The notes below the pieces were generated by a model that saw nothing but the letters and a program-made list of their open reading frames with translations, was not told where the DNA came from and did no database searches. A program made the translations under genes and the position numbers. From Rhizobium albus (GTDB taxonomy: Bacteria > Pseudomonadota > Alphaproteobacteria > Rhizobiales > Rhizobiaceae), in NCBI GenBank assembly GCA_030160035.1, contig BSNO01000003.1:496001-560000 (forward strand): a DNA stretch of 64,000 nucleotides. Reading direction: 5' to 3'. Below, in pieces: positions 7,415 to 17,088 of the stretch (position 1 is its first letter; every line of letters begins with the position of its first letter).

Positions 7415-8899
7415 TCAATGCGCCATCAGCTTGTCGAGCGAGCCTGGCTTATCGTGAACAGCTAGGCGATCGACGATGGTCTCGCTTGCCTCGTTCATGC
7501 CGACGATCTCGACCTTGGCTCCGTCTCGGCGAAACTTCAGAACAGCCATGTCGAGCGCAGCCACGCTAGAGATGTCCCAGATATGGGCGCGCGAGACGTC
7601 GATTGTGATCTTCTCCAGCACCTCCCTGAAATCGAAGGCCGCCATGAAATCTTCGGCCGAGGCGAAGAAAAGCTGACCTTCGACCGTATAGGTGCGGTGG
7701 CGCCCATCGCCGCTGAGTGTAGAGGAAACACGGAAGAGCTGCGCAATCTTCCAGGCGAAGAAGATGCCCGACAGCAGCACGCCGATGAGGACGCCATAAG
7801 CAAGATTATGGGTGAAGACGACGGTGACGACGGTCGCCAGCATGACGATCGACGATGAGCGCGGATGATCCTTGAGGTCGGCGATCGACGACCAGGAAAA
7901 GGTGCCGATCGAGACCATGATCATGATGGCGACGAGCGCCGGCATTGGGATTTGGCTGACGAGGTCGCCAAGCACCAGGATCATGAACAAGAGGAGGATG
8001 CCGGCTGCGAAGGTTGAGAGCCGACCGCGCCCACCTGACTTCACATTGATGATCGACTGGCCGATCATCGCGCAACCTGCCATGCCGCCGATGAAGCCGG
8101 TGGCCGTATTGGCAATTCCCTGGCCGATGCATTCCTGGTGGCGATCCGATGGCGTGTCGGTCAGATCGTCCACGATCTGCGCCGTCATCAAGGATTCCAG
8201 CAGGCCGACCACCGCTACGGCCGCCGAATAGGGCAGGATGATCACCAACGTCTCGAAAGTCAGCGGAATGTCCGGGATCAGGAAGATCGGCAGGGTGGAG
8301 GGCAGTTCACCCATGTCGCCCACGGTTCGAACGTCGAGGCCAAAGACGATGGCCAGGGTCGTGAGCACCACGATGCAGACCAGCGGCGACGGAACGGCCT
8401 TAGTGAGATAGGGGAAGAGATAGATGATGGCGAGGCCGCCCGCGACCATGACATAGGTCAGGTTCGGAACGCCGACGAGCTCGGGGATCTGCGCCATGAA
8501 GATGAGAATGGCCAGCGCGTTGACGAAGCCGGTCATCACCGAGCGCGAGACGAACCGCATGAGCGCGCCAAGCTTCAACAAGCCGAAGAGAATTTGCAGC
8601 AGGCCCGCCAGAACGGTGGCGGCCAGCAGGTACTCAAGCCCGTAGTCGCGCACGAGCGTGACCATGAGCACAGCAGTCGCAGCAGTGGCAGCCGAGATCA
8701 TGCCGGGACGTCCACCGACGAAGGCGATGAGCACGGCGATCGAGAACGAGGCATAGAGGCCGACCCGTGGGTCGACGCCAGCGATGATCGAAAAGGCGAT
8801 GGCTTCGGGAATGAGCGCCAGGGCAACGACCAGGCCCGAAAGCAGGTCGCCGCGCACATTGCCGAACCATTGCGCGCGGTAAGCGGACAAGGAAGTCAT
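7415..8899 (-). CDS. SulP-family anion transporter with STAS domain
   Basis: 494 residues. The N-terminal 390 residues hold about ten to twelve hydrophobic helices with the SulP signature near residues 20-45 ([20 protein letters not shown]). The [19 protein letters not shown] stretch is typical of bacterial SulP carriers. Residues about 395-494 form a STAS domain ([34 protein letters not shown]). SulP proteins move sulfate, bicarbonate or C4-dicarboxylates by symport; bacterial members of this subtype are often annotated as sulfate permeases, but the substrate cannot be read here. No sulfate-reduction or carbonic-anhydrase gene is adjacent. The gene appears monocistronic. Confidence 0.88.
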   Translation of the reverse strand: MTSLSAYRAQWFGNVRGDLLSGLVVALALIPEAIAFSIIAGVDPRVGLYASFSIAVLIAFVGGRPGMISAATAATAVLMVTLVRDYGLEYLLAATVLAGLLQILFGLLKLGALMRFVSRSVMTGFVNALAILIFMAQIPELVGVPNLTYVMVAGGLAIIYLFPYLTKAVPSPLVCIVVLTTLAIVFGLDVRTVGDMGELPSTLPIFLIPDIPLTFETLVIILPYSAAVAVVGLLESLMTAQIVDDLTDTPSDRHQECIGQGIANTATGFIGGMAGCAMIGQSIINVKSGGRGRLSTFAAGILLLFMILVLGDLVSQIPMPALVAIMIMVSIGTFSWSSIADLKDHPRSSSIVMLATVVTVVFTHNLAYGVLIGVLLSGIFFAWKIAQLFRVSSTLSGDGRHRTYTVEGQLFFASAEDFMAAFDFREVLEKITIDVSRAHIWDISSVAALDMAVLKFRRDGAKVEIVGMNEASETIVDRLAVHDKPGSLDKLMAH

Positions 8900-9213
8900 G
8901 AAAATCCAGATGATGAGAAAACCAAACCAGCGGCCTCTTCTGAGAGAAGGGTCGCACCGGAAGACGGTATTTGATCTAGTTGTCCGGCGGATCGGCGGCC
9001 GGAAGAGCCACCCGGAATTTCACCGGGTCCTGATGGATGACGCCTCATAACGTCACATCGGGCCAGATGGCAACCCGCGCCAGAGCACGAAGAGCTAATA
9101 AGCCGCTGACGGCTCGCCTGTTTTACGAAGCCGCGCTTTTGACGCTCAGCGGTGTTGACAGGCGATGCACCCCGATGTTGCTCCAATGAGCAATCGGCTG
9201 GCATCCAATGGCG
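8900..9213. other. Intergenic region, no gene seen
   Basis: About 310 bases between the start of the SulP gene and the end of the glycosyltransferase gene, both on the minus strand. It should hold the SulP promoter. I see no convincing frame, RNA or repeat in it. Confidence 0.5.
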
Positions 9214-10464
9214 TCAAGATGCCCTGCTTGCTCGGGAGCCTACACGCTCCAGAAAATCGATAGCCGTCTCAATTCCACGATCCGTTCCGATCGCAGTACC
9301 AAGCGCGTTCGCCTGAGATCGCATCGCCGGGGCGTCCATCGCGATCAATGCTTGGGCCAGCAGGGGTGCGTTCAATGTCTTTCGATCCAGAGGCGCAGGA
9401 CCAGCTCCGAGGGCTGCGACCCGTCTCCCCCAAAAGGGCTGGTCTCCGAAGAACGGGATGATCTGTGTCGGCAGGCCCGCCCGTAAGGAGGCAGCAGTCG
9501 TCCCCGCGCCGCCGTGATGGACGGCCGCCGATGCCCTGGGAAGAAGAACATCATGCGGTGCACTTTTGACGAAAAAGGCGCGATCGCTCATTTTGCCGAG
9601 GTCGATCGCGCCGCCGCCAACCGCCAACAGACCCCGCTTGTCGGTCACGGCGAGGGCATCGAGGATTATCCCGGTCATCTTCTCCGGGTCGAGCCCCGGC
9701 ATGCTGCCGAACCCGAAATAGACCGGCGGCGGCCCAGCGTCGAGAAAAGCCTCCAGATCCGGATCGGGCTGCCAGCCAGGCTCGTCGAGAAACCAGTAGC
9801 CAGTGACCAGAACATCCGGTCCCCAATCGTCGGGTTTAGGAAGCACTGCCGGGCTGTAAGCGTAAAGCGTACCTGCACGTGGCTTGCGCTTGAGTTGATC
9901 GTCCAACCCAGGCGTCACTTGTCTCCAAGCCTTCAACTCCCGTGCGAAAAGCAGTTCGGCCGCGTGGATCGCGAGCAAATGACTGACCCGGTTGAATGGG
10001 CCCAGTGACGAGAAAGGAAGCAGAGGCGACGGGAAGACCGAGGTAGGTGTTAAGCCGGGGACGGGGGACGCCAGCACATGCGGCACGTCGAGAGCACTGG
10101 CTATATAAGGCGCCGCAATCGACTTCGGGTGATAGAGGATCATTTCCGGGTTGAAGTCGTTCGCCATCTGCCACTCGGCATCGAGCAGCTTCCTCATCAA
10201 CGGTCGGACTTCTTTCAAGAGCTTGAAGCCGGCGCTGAACCCTTGTCCTCCAGCGACGGCTGCCTTCCCCTCAGCCGTGTTCAGCAGCGCCAGAAATTCG
10301 GCTGGCAGGCCCCTAAAGCGAACACCGTGCCCCGCAGCGAATTCGGAAAATTGGATGGGGGCGGCAAGCTGAACTTGATGGCCTCGTCCCTTAAGGCCCC
10401 GAGCAAGCGCGACATAGGGTTGAACGTCGCCACGCGTGCCGAGCGTATGGATCGCGATCCGCAT
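9214..10464 (-). CDS. Glycosyltransferase of the GT1/GT28 (MGT) type
   Basis: 416 residues. The N-terminus MRIAIHTLGTRGDVQPYVAL, with its GTRGDVQP loop, and the C-terminal block HHGGAGTTAASLRAGLPTQ (about 325-343) followed by PFFGDQPFWGRR are hallmarks of sterol/macrolide-type UDP-sugar glycosyltransferases with a two-Rossmann GT-B fold. The family transfers a sugar from a nucleotide donor to a lipid, sterol or natural product. The acceptor is not indicated by the neighbourhood, which has no biosynthetic cluster. No signal peptide. Length is normal for the family. It appears monocistronic. Confidence 0.85.
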   Translation of the reverse strand: MRIAIHTLGTRGDVQPYVALARGLKGRGHQVQLAAPIQFSEFAAGHGVRFRGLPAEFLALLNTAEGKAAVAGGQGFSAGFKLLKEVRPLMRKLLDAEWQMANDFNPEMILYHPKSIAAPYIASALDVPHVLASPVPGLTPTSVFPSPLLPFSSLGPFNRVSHLLAIHAAELLFARELKAWRQVTPGLDDQLKRKPRAGTLYAYSPAVLPKPDDWGPDVLVTGYWFLDEPGWQPDPDLEAFLDAGPPPVYFGFGSMPGLDPEKMTGIILDALAVTDKRGLLAVGGGAIDLGKMSDRAFFVKSAPHDVLLPRASAAVHHGGAGTTAASLRAGLPTQIIPFFGDQPFWGRRVAALGAGPAPLDRKTLNAPLLAQALIAMDAPAMRSQANALGTAIGTDRGIETAIDFLERVGSRASRAS

Positions 10465-10685
10465 GGCGCCAGAATAGAGTAGGTGGCGCGCAATGTCTGC
10501 TGATCAAAAAAAACGGAATCGAGGAGCTAACAGTCAACTTTCGGTGATGAATGCGCGTTTAGAGATCATTTTTCAAGCGCAATCGCTGGGGCCGGCCGTC
10601 AATCTCTGAGCCGGGATTGGACTTCTGTCGGCGCCCGATATTTCGGTGAAGGCGCAAGTCGACAAGTAACGTGGCGTCACCAGCC

Positions 10686-10934
10686 CTACTGAATCGCAGT
10701 GCGTGTGAGTTGGAGGCAGTCGCTCGATACTGCGATGTTGTCGTCGGTCCGGACGTTGATCTGCAGCGTTGCTGATCGCCCGCTGCCAAACTGTTCGCGT
10801 GCGATGTCTATCAGCGCTCGCAGCGACTCTTTTCTGGCAGCCTGCAGATTCGGCAGAACCTGACCGACATCGTCGCGTTCAGTTCCCTGGGCATCGACGA
10901 CATCGAAATAGTACCTCGGCATGGTCTGACTCAT
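10686..10934 (-). CDS. DUF6894 family small protein
   Basis: 82 residues from the ATG at 10934 (MSQTMPRYYFDVVDAQG), chosen over the TTG at 10961 because AGGGGG stands just before it. The opening MPRYYFDVVD and a central acidic helix (QVLPNLQAARKESLRALIDI) are characteristic of the DUF6894 family of rhizobia, sphingomonads and relatives; no function is known. The final strand (TLQINVRTDDNIAV) fits the family. The gene stands alone, upstream of the broken crp-type gene on the same strand. Confidence 0.75.
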   Translation of the reverse strand: MSQTMPRYYFDVVDAQGTERDDVGQVLPNLQAARKESLRALIDIAREQFGSGRSATLQINVRTDDNIAVSSDCLQLTRTAIQ

Positions 10935-11039
10935 TTTATATCCCCCTCTGGATACGTACAATGTCGACGGTTGGATGTATCCTCGGACCAGCTCTGCAAA
11001 ACTCTGATCGAGGTCCGCCAGTCAAGACTGTCGAAATGG

Positions 11040-11802
11040 CTATGCGTTCGTTCGACTGACGGGGTGATCCACCGGCAGATGAAGTTGCAGATAAGAATCA
11101 TCGAAGCGGCCAATCTCCGCCAACGCCACAGGCTCGATGATGCGGATCGTGCCAGTTCCCCATTCGATCATACCGTCACGAGCAAGTTGCCGTACACACC
11201 GGTTCGCATGAACGGTCGACATCCCAAGCGCATCTGCAAGGTCAATCTGAGACATCTGCCATTCTGCGTGATCTCCGGCACTCAAACCGGCTTGGCCGAG
11301 GCGGACTCTGATTTCGCTCAGAAGGTGAGCCATCCGAACGACACAGTCTCGCTGCCCGAGGTTCAGTATCCACTCGCGTGCGACCGAGGCGTCCCGGGCA
11401 ACCGATCGGGCAAAAGTTTTGGCAAAAAAAAGGGTCGGCTGCCAGCTCCTCGAAGTGTTCGTGCCGGATAATGCCGATCCGGCACGCAGTCATCGTTGAG
11501 ATGGTGCTGTCGATGTTGCTCAAATAGAAGCTGTGTAGATCCGGCAGATCCCCGGGAAGATGCAAGGCTATGATTTGGCGCTTGCCTTCAAAGTCCATTT
11601 TCGACGAGTGCGCCATTCCTTCGATGATCAGGCAGGATTGGACACTCGGATCCATTTCATGAACGATGTCGTGACGAGCTGCGAGTTCGACTATGCGAAT
11701 GGGGAGCGTCGCTAGCGCCTCTCGCTGCGCGGTCGATAACGTCTCGGAACATCCCAGTCTGTGCTCTAGGAGCGCAATGGCGCTTCGGTGGTGACGAAAC
11801 AT
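11040..11802 (-). pseudogene. Crp/Fnr-family regulator split by a frameshift in a T8 run
   Basis: Two overlapping minus-strand frames make one Crp/Fnr protein. The first (from the ATG at 11802) carries the cyclic-nucleotide-binding-like domain (IIALHLPGDLPDLHSFYLSN) up to EELAADPFF. The second carries the helix-turn-helix domain (SQIDLADALGMSTVHANRCV), ending at 11040. The shift lies in a run of eight T (11424-11431). Dropping one T gives the continuous reading LAADPFFAKTFARSVARDA and joins both halves into about 253 residues, the same length as the intact paralogue at 50235. Either the gene is inactive, or polymerase slippage on T8 restores the frame in part of the transcripts, or the run was misread. 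No Fnr-type Cys cluster is present. Confidence 0.75.
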
Positions 11803-11851
11803 GCTCGTGCTCCGGAATTGGCGGGAGCACGCGGGGTCTCACCAGCGTCAT

Positions 11852-12087
11852 AAGCCAGTTGTGAAATGACGACCGAAGCCTTTAAGCACCATTCGAGTCG
11901 GCCCTGGTCAACATATGTTAAAGGCTGCCGAAGTCTTCTGAGCCGACCGCGGGCAAGCCATCATTGGCGCCTGGTGCGATAGGGAAGCGGCTGTCCCAGC
12001 TGACGGGCCGGTGACCGACGCGTCCTCGACGTCGCTTGCCTCCTCGAAAGAGAGCGTCTCGCGATCAGCGCCTAATCCGGTGGTGAC
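11852..12087. other. Intergenic region upstream of the first long repeat
   Basis: No supported gene lies between the Crp-type gene and the iorA-like start at 12379. This part holds the likely crp-side promoter; the rest is the 125-base repeat at 12088-12212 and about 165 bases of leader. Confidence 0.45.
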
Positions 12088-12212
12088 ACTGTATCCGTTT
12101 GTAACGGTGCCGGCGCAGATTGGGCGTGCGGGCGCTGAAGCGGATACAAATCAGTACAATCGGTGACACGCCCGGCACAGCCCCGCGACCGACGGCGCCT
12201 AGCTTGCTCCTC
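12088..12212 (+). repeat. 125-base direct repeat, copy 1, with paired TGTA-N6-TGTA sites
   Basis: Identical at 119 of 125 positions to 21347-21471, by eye. It begins with TGTATCCGTTTGTAACGG, a TGTA-N6-TGTA tandem half-site pair. About 45 bases on, it carries the same arrangement inverted (GGATACAAATCAGTACAAT). All six mismatches between the copies fall between the two site pairs. Spaced direct half-sites of this kind are typical operators for OmpR-family regulators. In this copy the element points at the oxidoreductase operon starting at 12379. Confidence 0.8.
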
Positions 12213-12378
12213 GAAGCAGCGGTTACCCCCATCTTTGCCCCGTGGATGCGCCCGGGACACTGACCTCCACCGCTCTTCCGGAGGCGCTGCCGGCGCACAG
12301 CCAGCGCGCCTCCGTCCCTGTCATCGCGGTCTCAGTGGGAGGTTTGCACTGAGCCCGCATCGCCGATGCGGAGCAATC

Positions 12379-12840
12379 ATGGTCGCCTTCACCGTCAACA
12401 ACCGACCAGCCGATGTGGCAGTCGATCCGGACAAGCCGTTGCTCTGGGTGCTCCGGGAAGATCTTCAGGTGCTCGGTCCGAAATATGGCTGCGGCGTCGC
12501 ACAATGCGGCGCCTGCCGCGTGCTCATCGACGGTGTTTCGACCCCCTCCTGCATGGTGCCCGTCGGCAGCATTGCCGGCGCGTCTGTCATCACAGTCGAA
12601 GGCCTTGCCGACGAAGATGGCAGTTTGTCCTTCGTCCAGCGTGCCTGGATCGAGGAGCAGGTGCCGCAGTGTGGCTTCTGCCAGCCCGGTTTCCTGATCG
12701 CCGTGACCGAACTGCTGCAGCAAAACCCCGATCCCTCCGACGACGAGATCGATGCGGCGATCACCAATATCTGCCGCTGTGGAACCTATCCGCGCATCCG
12801 GCGCGCCATCCATCGCGCAGCCGAACTCGCCCGAGACTGA
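12379..12840 (+). CDS. iorA: Isoquinoline 1-oxidoreductase-type small subunit, two [2Fe-2S] clusters
   Basis: 153 residues. The N-terminal plant-ferredoxin-like domain has Cys38, Cys43, Cys46 and Cys58 (GCGVAQCGAC), and the C-terminal four-helix domain has Cys98, Cys101, Cys132 and Cys134 (CGFCQ, CRC). This is the standard electron-transfer subunit of the xanthine-oxidase family. It passes electrons from the molybdenum subunit encoded immediately downstream (9-base gap). The ATG at 12379 has GGAG upstream; the frame is open further 5' but that part is repeat and leader. The upstream 125-base repeat suggests control by the two-component system at 19-21 kb. Substrate unknown: the ior name reflects the two-subunit architecture. 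Confidence 0.85.
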   Translation: MVAFTVNNRPADVAVDPDKPLLWVLREDLQVLGPKYGCGVAQCGACRVLIDGVSTPSCMVPVGSIAGASVITVEGLADEDGSLSFVQRAWIEEQVPQCGFCQPGFLIAVTELLQQNPDPSDDEIDAAITNICRCGTYPRIRRAIHRAAELARD

Positions 12841-12849
12841 GGAGCCAAC

Positions 12850-15162
12850 ATGCCGAAGATCCTGTCCAGACGCACCTTTCTCATGACCGGCGCTGCCCTC
12901 GGCGGAACCGCGCTCGTCGCAGCCGTCGGCGGCATTGGTTACCTCGCCACCGTCGACGTCGACGGGCTGCATGGTGGCTCGGTGGAGGGCGAAAGCGCCA
13001 CCTTGAATGCCTTCGTCGTTCTCCACTCCGACGGCAGCGTGGTCATCAACGTGCCGCGGACCGAGATGGGGCAGGGCATCCACACCGGCCTCGCCATGGT
13101 CGTGGCAGAGGAAATGGATCTGCCGTTCGACGAACGCATCCGGGTCGAGTTTCCGACTGAGGCGCATCCGGCCTATTCGACGTGGTTCAACGTTCTTCAA
13201 GTGCGGCCGGAGGAAGCCAGCGGGCCGGTTGTCTGGGTTGGCAGGCGTGTGCTCGGTCTGCTCGGCTTCATCTCGACAGGCGCCTCCTCGTCAACGATGT
13301 CGCTGTGGCATCCGATGCGCGTCGCCGGTGCCTCGGCCCGCCAGATGCTGATTGCCGCAGCTGCAGCGCGTCTCGACGTCCCGTCAACGGAACTGGTCAC
13401 CCGTGACGGTTTCGTCTTGCACGAAAGTTCAGGACGCAGCCTGTTCTATGGTGAACTCGCGCGTGAGGCAGCAGCCCTTACGCCTCCCGCCGATCCTGTC
13501 CTGAAACCTGCAGCGGACTGGCAAGTGATCGGGACACGGCAAGCGCGTGTCGATCTTCCTGCCAAGGTGCGTGGCACGCCGATTTTCGGGATGGATGTGA
13601 CAGTGCCGGATATGATCTACGCAACGATCCGTCACGCGCCAGTCTTCGGCGCGCGCGTCTTGCGGATCGTCAACGAGGCCCATGTCCGCGCCCTTCCAGG
13701 CGTCCTTGATGTGACGATCGTGAATGATAGCCACGTAGCGGTCGTAGGAGGCTCTTGGTGGCAGGCAGAACAGGCCGCTTGGCAACTTGAGGTAGAGTGG
13801 GCAGGTACAGCGGACGATGCCATTTCGAGCGCCGACTTATCCCGCGGCCTCCGGGCGTCACTCAACGTTTCAGAGCCCTATGAGGTCCATGCCGAAGGTG
13901 ATGCAGGTGCCGTCATCGAAGCGAACGCCGCATCAACGATCGAAGCCGTTTACGAAGTTCCCTTCGTGGCCCACGCCTGCATGGAGCCTATCAACGCAAC
14001 GGTGATCGTCCGGGAAGATGGATCGGCGGAAGCCTGGGTCCCGTCGCAGGGGCCGCTCAACATTCGCGTTGGCGTGGGAACCGGCACTGGCTGGGCCGGT
14101 ATCGAACCGATTGCGATCACGTGCAACGTCACGATGAATGGCGGCGCCTTTGGGCGACGCAGCGACCAGGACGTGATTGCGCAGGCCGCTTTTCTGGCTG
14201 CGCGTCACCGCGGCCGTGCCGTTAAACTGATCTGGCCGCGCGAGGAGGACGTCTCGAGAGGTCTATTCCGCAGTCATGCGGCCGCGAGGTTGCGGGCAGC
14301 GCTGGGGCCGAACGGCCTGCCGATTGCGTATGATGCGCTTGGAGCGAGCCAGTCCATCATTCAGTCGGTAGCCAGCCGTAACCTGCCGTTCAACCCTGGC
14401 CCTGATGGAGACAGGCTGACGGTCGAAGGATTGGACAAGCAGCATTACGCCATTTCCGCCAGGCGCGTGCGCAGCCAGAATGTGCCAAGCCATGTGCCGA
14501 TCGGGCTGTGGCGCTCCAACGGATACTCGTTCAACACCTTCTTCACCGAAAGCTTCATCGACGAATGCGCGCTTGCGGCAGACGCCGATCCGCTGGCCTA
14601 CCGCCAAGCGATGCTTCGTGACAGCCCGCGCCATCGCGCCGTCCTCGATCGCGTAGCCGAGATGGCGGACTGGGGAGCACCCATGACGCCGGGTCGTGGC
14701 CGAGGCATCGCCATCGAGGAATGTTATCGCAGCGTCGTCGCGCAGGTCGCGGAAGTCACCGTCGCCGAGGATGGCGCAGTGAAGGTCGACCGCATCTTCT
14801 GTGCGGTCGATGTGGGCCTCGTCATCAATCCCGACCAGGTGATCGCCCAAATGGAAGGCGGCGCGCTGTTCGGGGTGACCAGTGCCATGATGAGTGAGAT
14901 CACCGTGCAAAACGGCTCGGTGATGCAGACGAATTTTCACGATTTTCCCATGCAGCGGCTCGCCGATGCCCCGGAGGTGATCGTGGAGATCGTCGAAAGC
15001 GATCTGCCGCCGGGCGGCGCTGGCGAGCCAGGCATCGTGCCCACCGCCGCGGCGATCGCCAACGCGATCTTCGCCGCCACCGGCAGACGCCTGCGATCAC
15101 TGCCGCTGGCCGTGACGGAGACAATAGGCGAACGCCGGACCCGGTCCGTCCTCAAAAGCTGA
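12850..15162 (+). CDS. iorB: Isoquinoline 1-oxidoreductase-type large (molybdopterin) subunit
   Basis: 770 residues. A twin-arginine-like leader (MPKILSRRTFLMTGAALGGT) is followed by the aldehyde-oxidase/xanthine-dehydrogenase molybdopterin-binding domains. Recognisable blocks are the Q/G-rich segments NVPRTEMGQGIHTGLAMVVA, VTMNGGAFGRRSDQDVIAQ and the terminal GGAGEPGIVPTAAAIANAI. The last of these carries the Glu expected to be the catalytic base of the family. The enzyme hydroxylates N-heterocycles or oxidises aldehydes with water and a Mo cofactor, using the iorA-like subunit for electrons; the Tat leader suggests it works in the periplasm with its partner carried along. No FAD subunit is present, as expected for this subfamily. 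GAGGAG precedes the ATG. Confidence 0.85.
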   Translation: MPKILSRRTFLMTGAALGGTALVAAVGGIGYLATVDVDGLHGGSVEGESATLNAFVVLHSDGSVVINVPRTEMGQGIHTGLAMVVAEEMDLPFDERIRVEFPTEAHPAYSTWFNVLQVRPEEASGPVVWVGRRVLGLLGFISTGASSSTMSLWHPMRVAGASARQMLIAAAAARLDVPSTELVTRDGFVLHESSGRSLFYGELAREAAALTPPADPVLKPAADWQVIGTRQARVDLPAKVRGTPIFGMDVTVPDMIYATIRHAPVFGARVLRIVNEAHVRALPGVLDVTIVNDSHVAVVGGSWWQAEQAAWQLEVEWAGTADDAISSADLSRGLRASLNVSEPYEVHAEGDAGAVIEANAASTIEAVYEVPFVAHACMEPINATVIVREDGSAEAWVPSQGPLNIRVGVGTGTGWAGIEPIAITCNVTMNGGAFGRRSDQDVIAQAAFLAARHRGRAVKLIWPREEDVSRGLFRSHAAARLRAALGPNGLPIAYDALGASQSIIQSVASRNLPFNPGPDGDRLTVEGLDKQHYAISARRVRSQNVPSHVPIGLWRSNGYSFNTFFTESFIDECALAADADPLAYRQAMLRDSPRHRAVLDRVAEMADWGAPMTPGRGRGIAIEECYRSVVAQVAEVTVAEDGAVKVDRIFCAVDVGLVINPDQVIAQMEGGALFGVTSAMMSEITVQNGSVMQTNFHDFPMQRLADAPEVIVEIVESDLPPGGAGEPGIVPTAAAIANAIFAATGRRLRSLPLAVTETIGERRTRSVLKS

Positions 15163-15260
15163 TCATCGCCACCAATACCGGGCCGAGGCGCCTTTGCGCT
15201 CGGGCCGGCCCGAACGGGATCGCCAAAATGGGCCCCCCTAGCCCCGCTGGCGATCTCTGC

Positions 15261-15300
15261 GGCCACCGAAGTCCTCTCCCCCCAGAGACCTTCGGTGGCC
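15261..15300 (+). terminator. Perfect 11-bp hairpin between iorB and the DedA gene
   Basis: GGCCACCGAAG (15261-15271) pairs fully with CTTCGGTGGCC (15290-15300) around an 18-base C-rich loop. No T-run follows, so it is either a weak terminator or an mRNA-stability element lowering expression of the downstream DedA gene. Confidence 0.5.
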
Positions 15301-15326
15301 AGATTTCAAAGACCCCTCTCGCCATC

Positions 15327-15980
15327 ATGAAGGACAAGCCGTTGGACCAGGATATCGCCACCTCTCTTCTGGCTTGGGCAAGCGCTTACGGGCTGCTCGG
15401 TGTGTTCATGATCGGCATGGCGGAGCGCTTCGTGCCGCTGCTGCCGTCGACCGGCTTTCTCCTGGCAATCGGGGTCGGGGCGTCGAGCGGTGCCTGGTCG
15501 CTGCCGTCTGCAATTCTCGCCAGCACGGTTGGCAGCCTGATCGGCTGTGCCGCCTGGTACTTTGCAGCACGGATGTTGGGAGACGTGCGGTCAACGCGGA
15601 TCCTGGCCAGGCTCGGTCGCCTGTTCGGACTATCCTCCGAGCGGGTGATGACGAGGACGGACGCCTTGCAGCGCAAGAACGCGGCTCTCGCATTTTCATC
15701 GCAGCTCTTGCCCACGGTGCGGCTGTTCTCACCCGCCTTTGCCGCCATCATCGGCACCACCTGGCGTTCATTCCTGATGGCATCGGCGGCGGGCATCTTC
15801 GTCTGGAATGCGGTCTTCATCCTCGCCGGCTACAAGGCTTCCTACTGGATGAACCCAGCCGACACGATGATGGCGTCGATCGTCCTCTACGGCGCCATGT
15901 CGATTGGCGGCATCGGCTGGCTCTGGATGCGCCTTAAGGCACAAAGGCAGCAACGGCTCGCATCGCGTTCACATCGTTAA
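15327..15980 (+). CDS. DedA/SNARE-associated-type membrane protein
   Basis: 217 residues from the ATG at 15327 (MKDKPLDQDIATSLLAWASA). Five or six hydrophobic helices. The motif region IGMAERFVPLLPSTGFLLAIGVG and the later block FSSQLLPTVRLFSPAFAAIIG match the DedA family, whose re-entrant loops and conserved Arg are tied to undecaprenyl phosphate or lipid flipping and membrane homeostasis. The usual family pattern is recognisable but the F-x-G-R-x2 region is replaced by LLPTVRLFSP. It follows iorB by 164 bases and its last four bases overlap the convergent aldo/keto reductase gene. Its role with the redox module is unclear. Confidence 0.8.
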   Translation: MKDKPLDQDIATSLLAWASAYGLLGVFMIGMAERFVPLLPSTGFLLAIGVGASSGAWSLPSAILASTVGSLIGCAAWYFAARMLGDVRSTRILARLGRLFGLSSERVMTRTDALQRKNAALAFSSQLLPTVRLFSPAFAAIIGTTWRSFLMASAAGIFVWNAVFILAGYKASYWMNPADTMMASIVLYGAMSIGGIGWLWMRLKAQRQQRLASRSHR

Positions 15981-17044
15981 TCGATCAGTCGGTCCTGCGC
16001 CGCCGCCTGAGCTTGTCGGATCTGGCCGCGATAGAGATCGCCCTTGCCGGGGTACCACGGCATCGCGCCGATCGTGTCGAAACCTGGGATCGTCTCCATA
16101 TGCCGCACCATGCGCTGCCGCATAGCCTGGTCGGGCAGGGGCCCGCGCATCGCCCCGAGATTGTCGGTCATGTGGTCCGGATTGGATGTTCCGCAGAGCA
16201 CGCAGGTAATCGCTGGATGAGCGATCACCCATTTGAGGAAGAACTGCGCCCAACTCGTCGCCCCAAACTCCCCGGCGAAATCGGGCAAGGGCCGATCCTG
16301 CACGATATGCATCAATCGCGCCTTTTCCAGAGGCAGGTTGATGAGCACGCCCACGCCGTTATCGGCTGCACTGGGCAGCAGGCGCTCCTCAGCCGATCGA
16401 TTGAAGATGGAATAGTTGGTCTGCACCATGTCGACCTGACCACCGGTCACGAGGGCTTCGAGCTCAGCCTGATAGGACGACTCGTGATGCGTCACGCCGA
16501 CATGATCAATGTGACCTTCTTGCTTCCAGGCCTGCATCAACGGGATCACCACACCGGCATTGGTGATGCTGTGGCACTGCATCAGGTCGATCTTTGATCG
16601 CCAGACGCGCAGTTTCGACTGCTGGAGGCTGGCCTCGGCGTGACTGGTGTCTCCGAGGTATTCGCCGGTCGACCAAATCTTGTTCGCCAGGAAGACGTCC
16701 CGTGCTTCCTCCATTTCGGACAAGATGGCGCCGACGGTGACTTCCGCGGAGCCGTAAAGAGGAGACGTGTCGATCACGCCTCCGCCGCCTGCTGTGTAGC
16801 GCGCAACCGTTTCGCGCAGCCGGTCACGGCTGTCACCTGGGATCAGGTCGAAAGTGAGGAACGTGCCGAGCCCAAGTGCAGTGACGGACCGCCCGGTCCG
16901 CCCGATCTGTCGCGTGATGACAGGGCCTGTTGGTGCCGCCGTGTCGGTCGCCTGCGCATTGGCGCGCGTTGTGCCGGTTGCCGTCATGCCAATGGCGGCC
17001 GCGCCGGCCGTGGCGGTCAAGAAGCTGCGTCGATCAATGTCCAC
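15977..17044 (-). CDS. Exported aldo/keto reductase with Tat leader
   Basis: 355 residues. The N-terminus MDIDRRSFLTATAGAAAIGM carries RRSFLTA, a good twin-arginine signal, with a cleavage region at ANAQA. The rest is an aldo/keto reductase TIM barrel: the tetrad is visible as Asp and Tyr in DTSPLYGSAE, Lys in LANKIWS and His in MQCHSITN. The loop GVTHHESSYQ and the end FFLKWVIAHPAITCVLCGTS are typical. It would reduce or oxidise carbonyl/alcohol substrates with NADP(H). An exported aldo/keto reductase needs a bound or co-exported cofactor, which the Tat route allows. It is co-directional with the downstream-reading MBL-fold gene (44-base gap), likely one operon controlled by the divergent LysR gene. 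Confidence 0.85.
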   Translation of the reverse strand: MDIDRRSFLTATAGAAAIGMTATGTTRANAQATDTAAPTGPVITRQIGRTGRSVTALGLGTFLTFDLIPGDSRDRLRETVARYTAGGGGVIDTSPLYGSAEVTVGAILSEMEEARDVFLANKIWSTGEYLGDTSHAEASLQQSKLRVWRSKIDLMQCHSITNAGVVIPLMQAWKQEGHIDHVGVTHHESSYQAELEALVTGGQVDMVQTNYSIFNRSAEERLLPSAADNGVGVLINLPLEKARLMHIVQDRPLPDFAGEFGATSWAQFFLKWVIAHPAITCVLCGTSNPDHMTDNLGAMRGPLPDQAMRQRMVRHMETIPGFDTIGAMPWYPGKGDLYRGQIRQAQAAAQDRLID

Positions 17045-17088
17045 GAAACAATCCTTTATTTAAATCGTCAGGGGAAAAGGAAGAAAAT

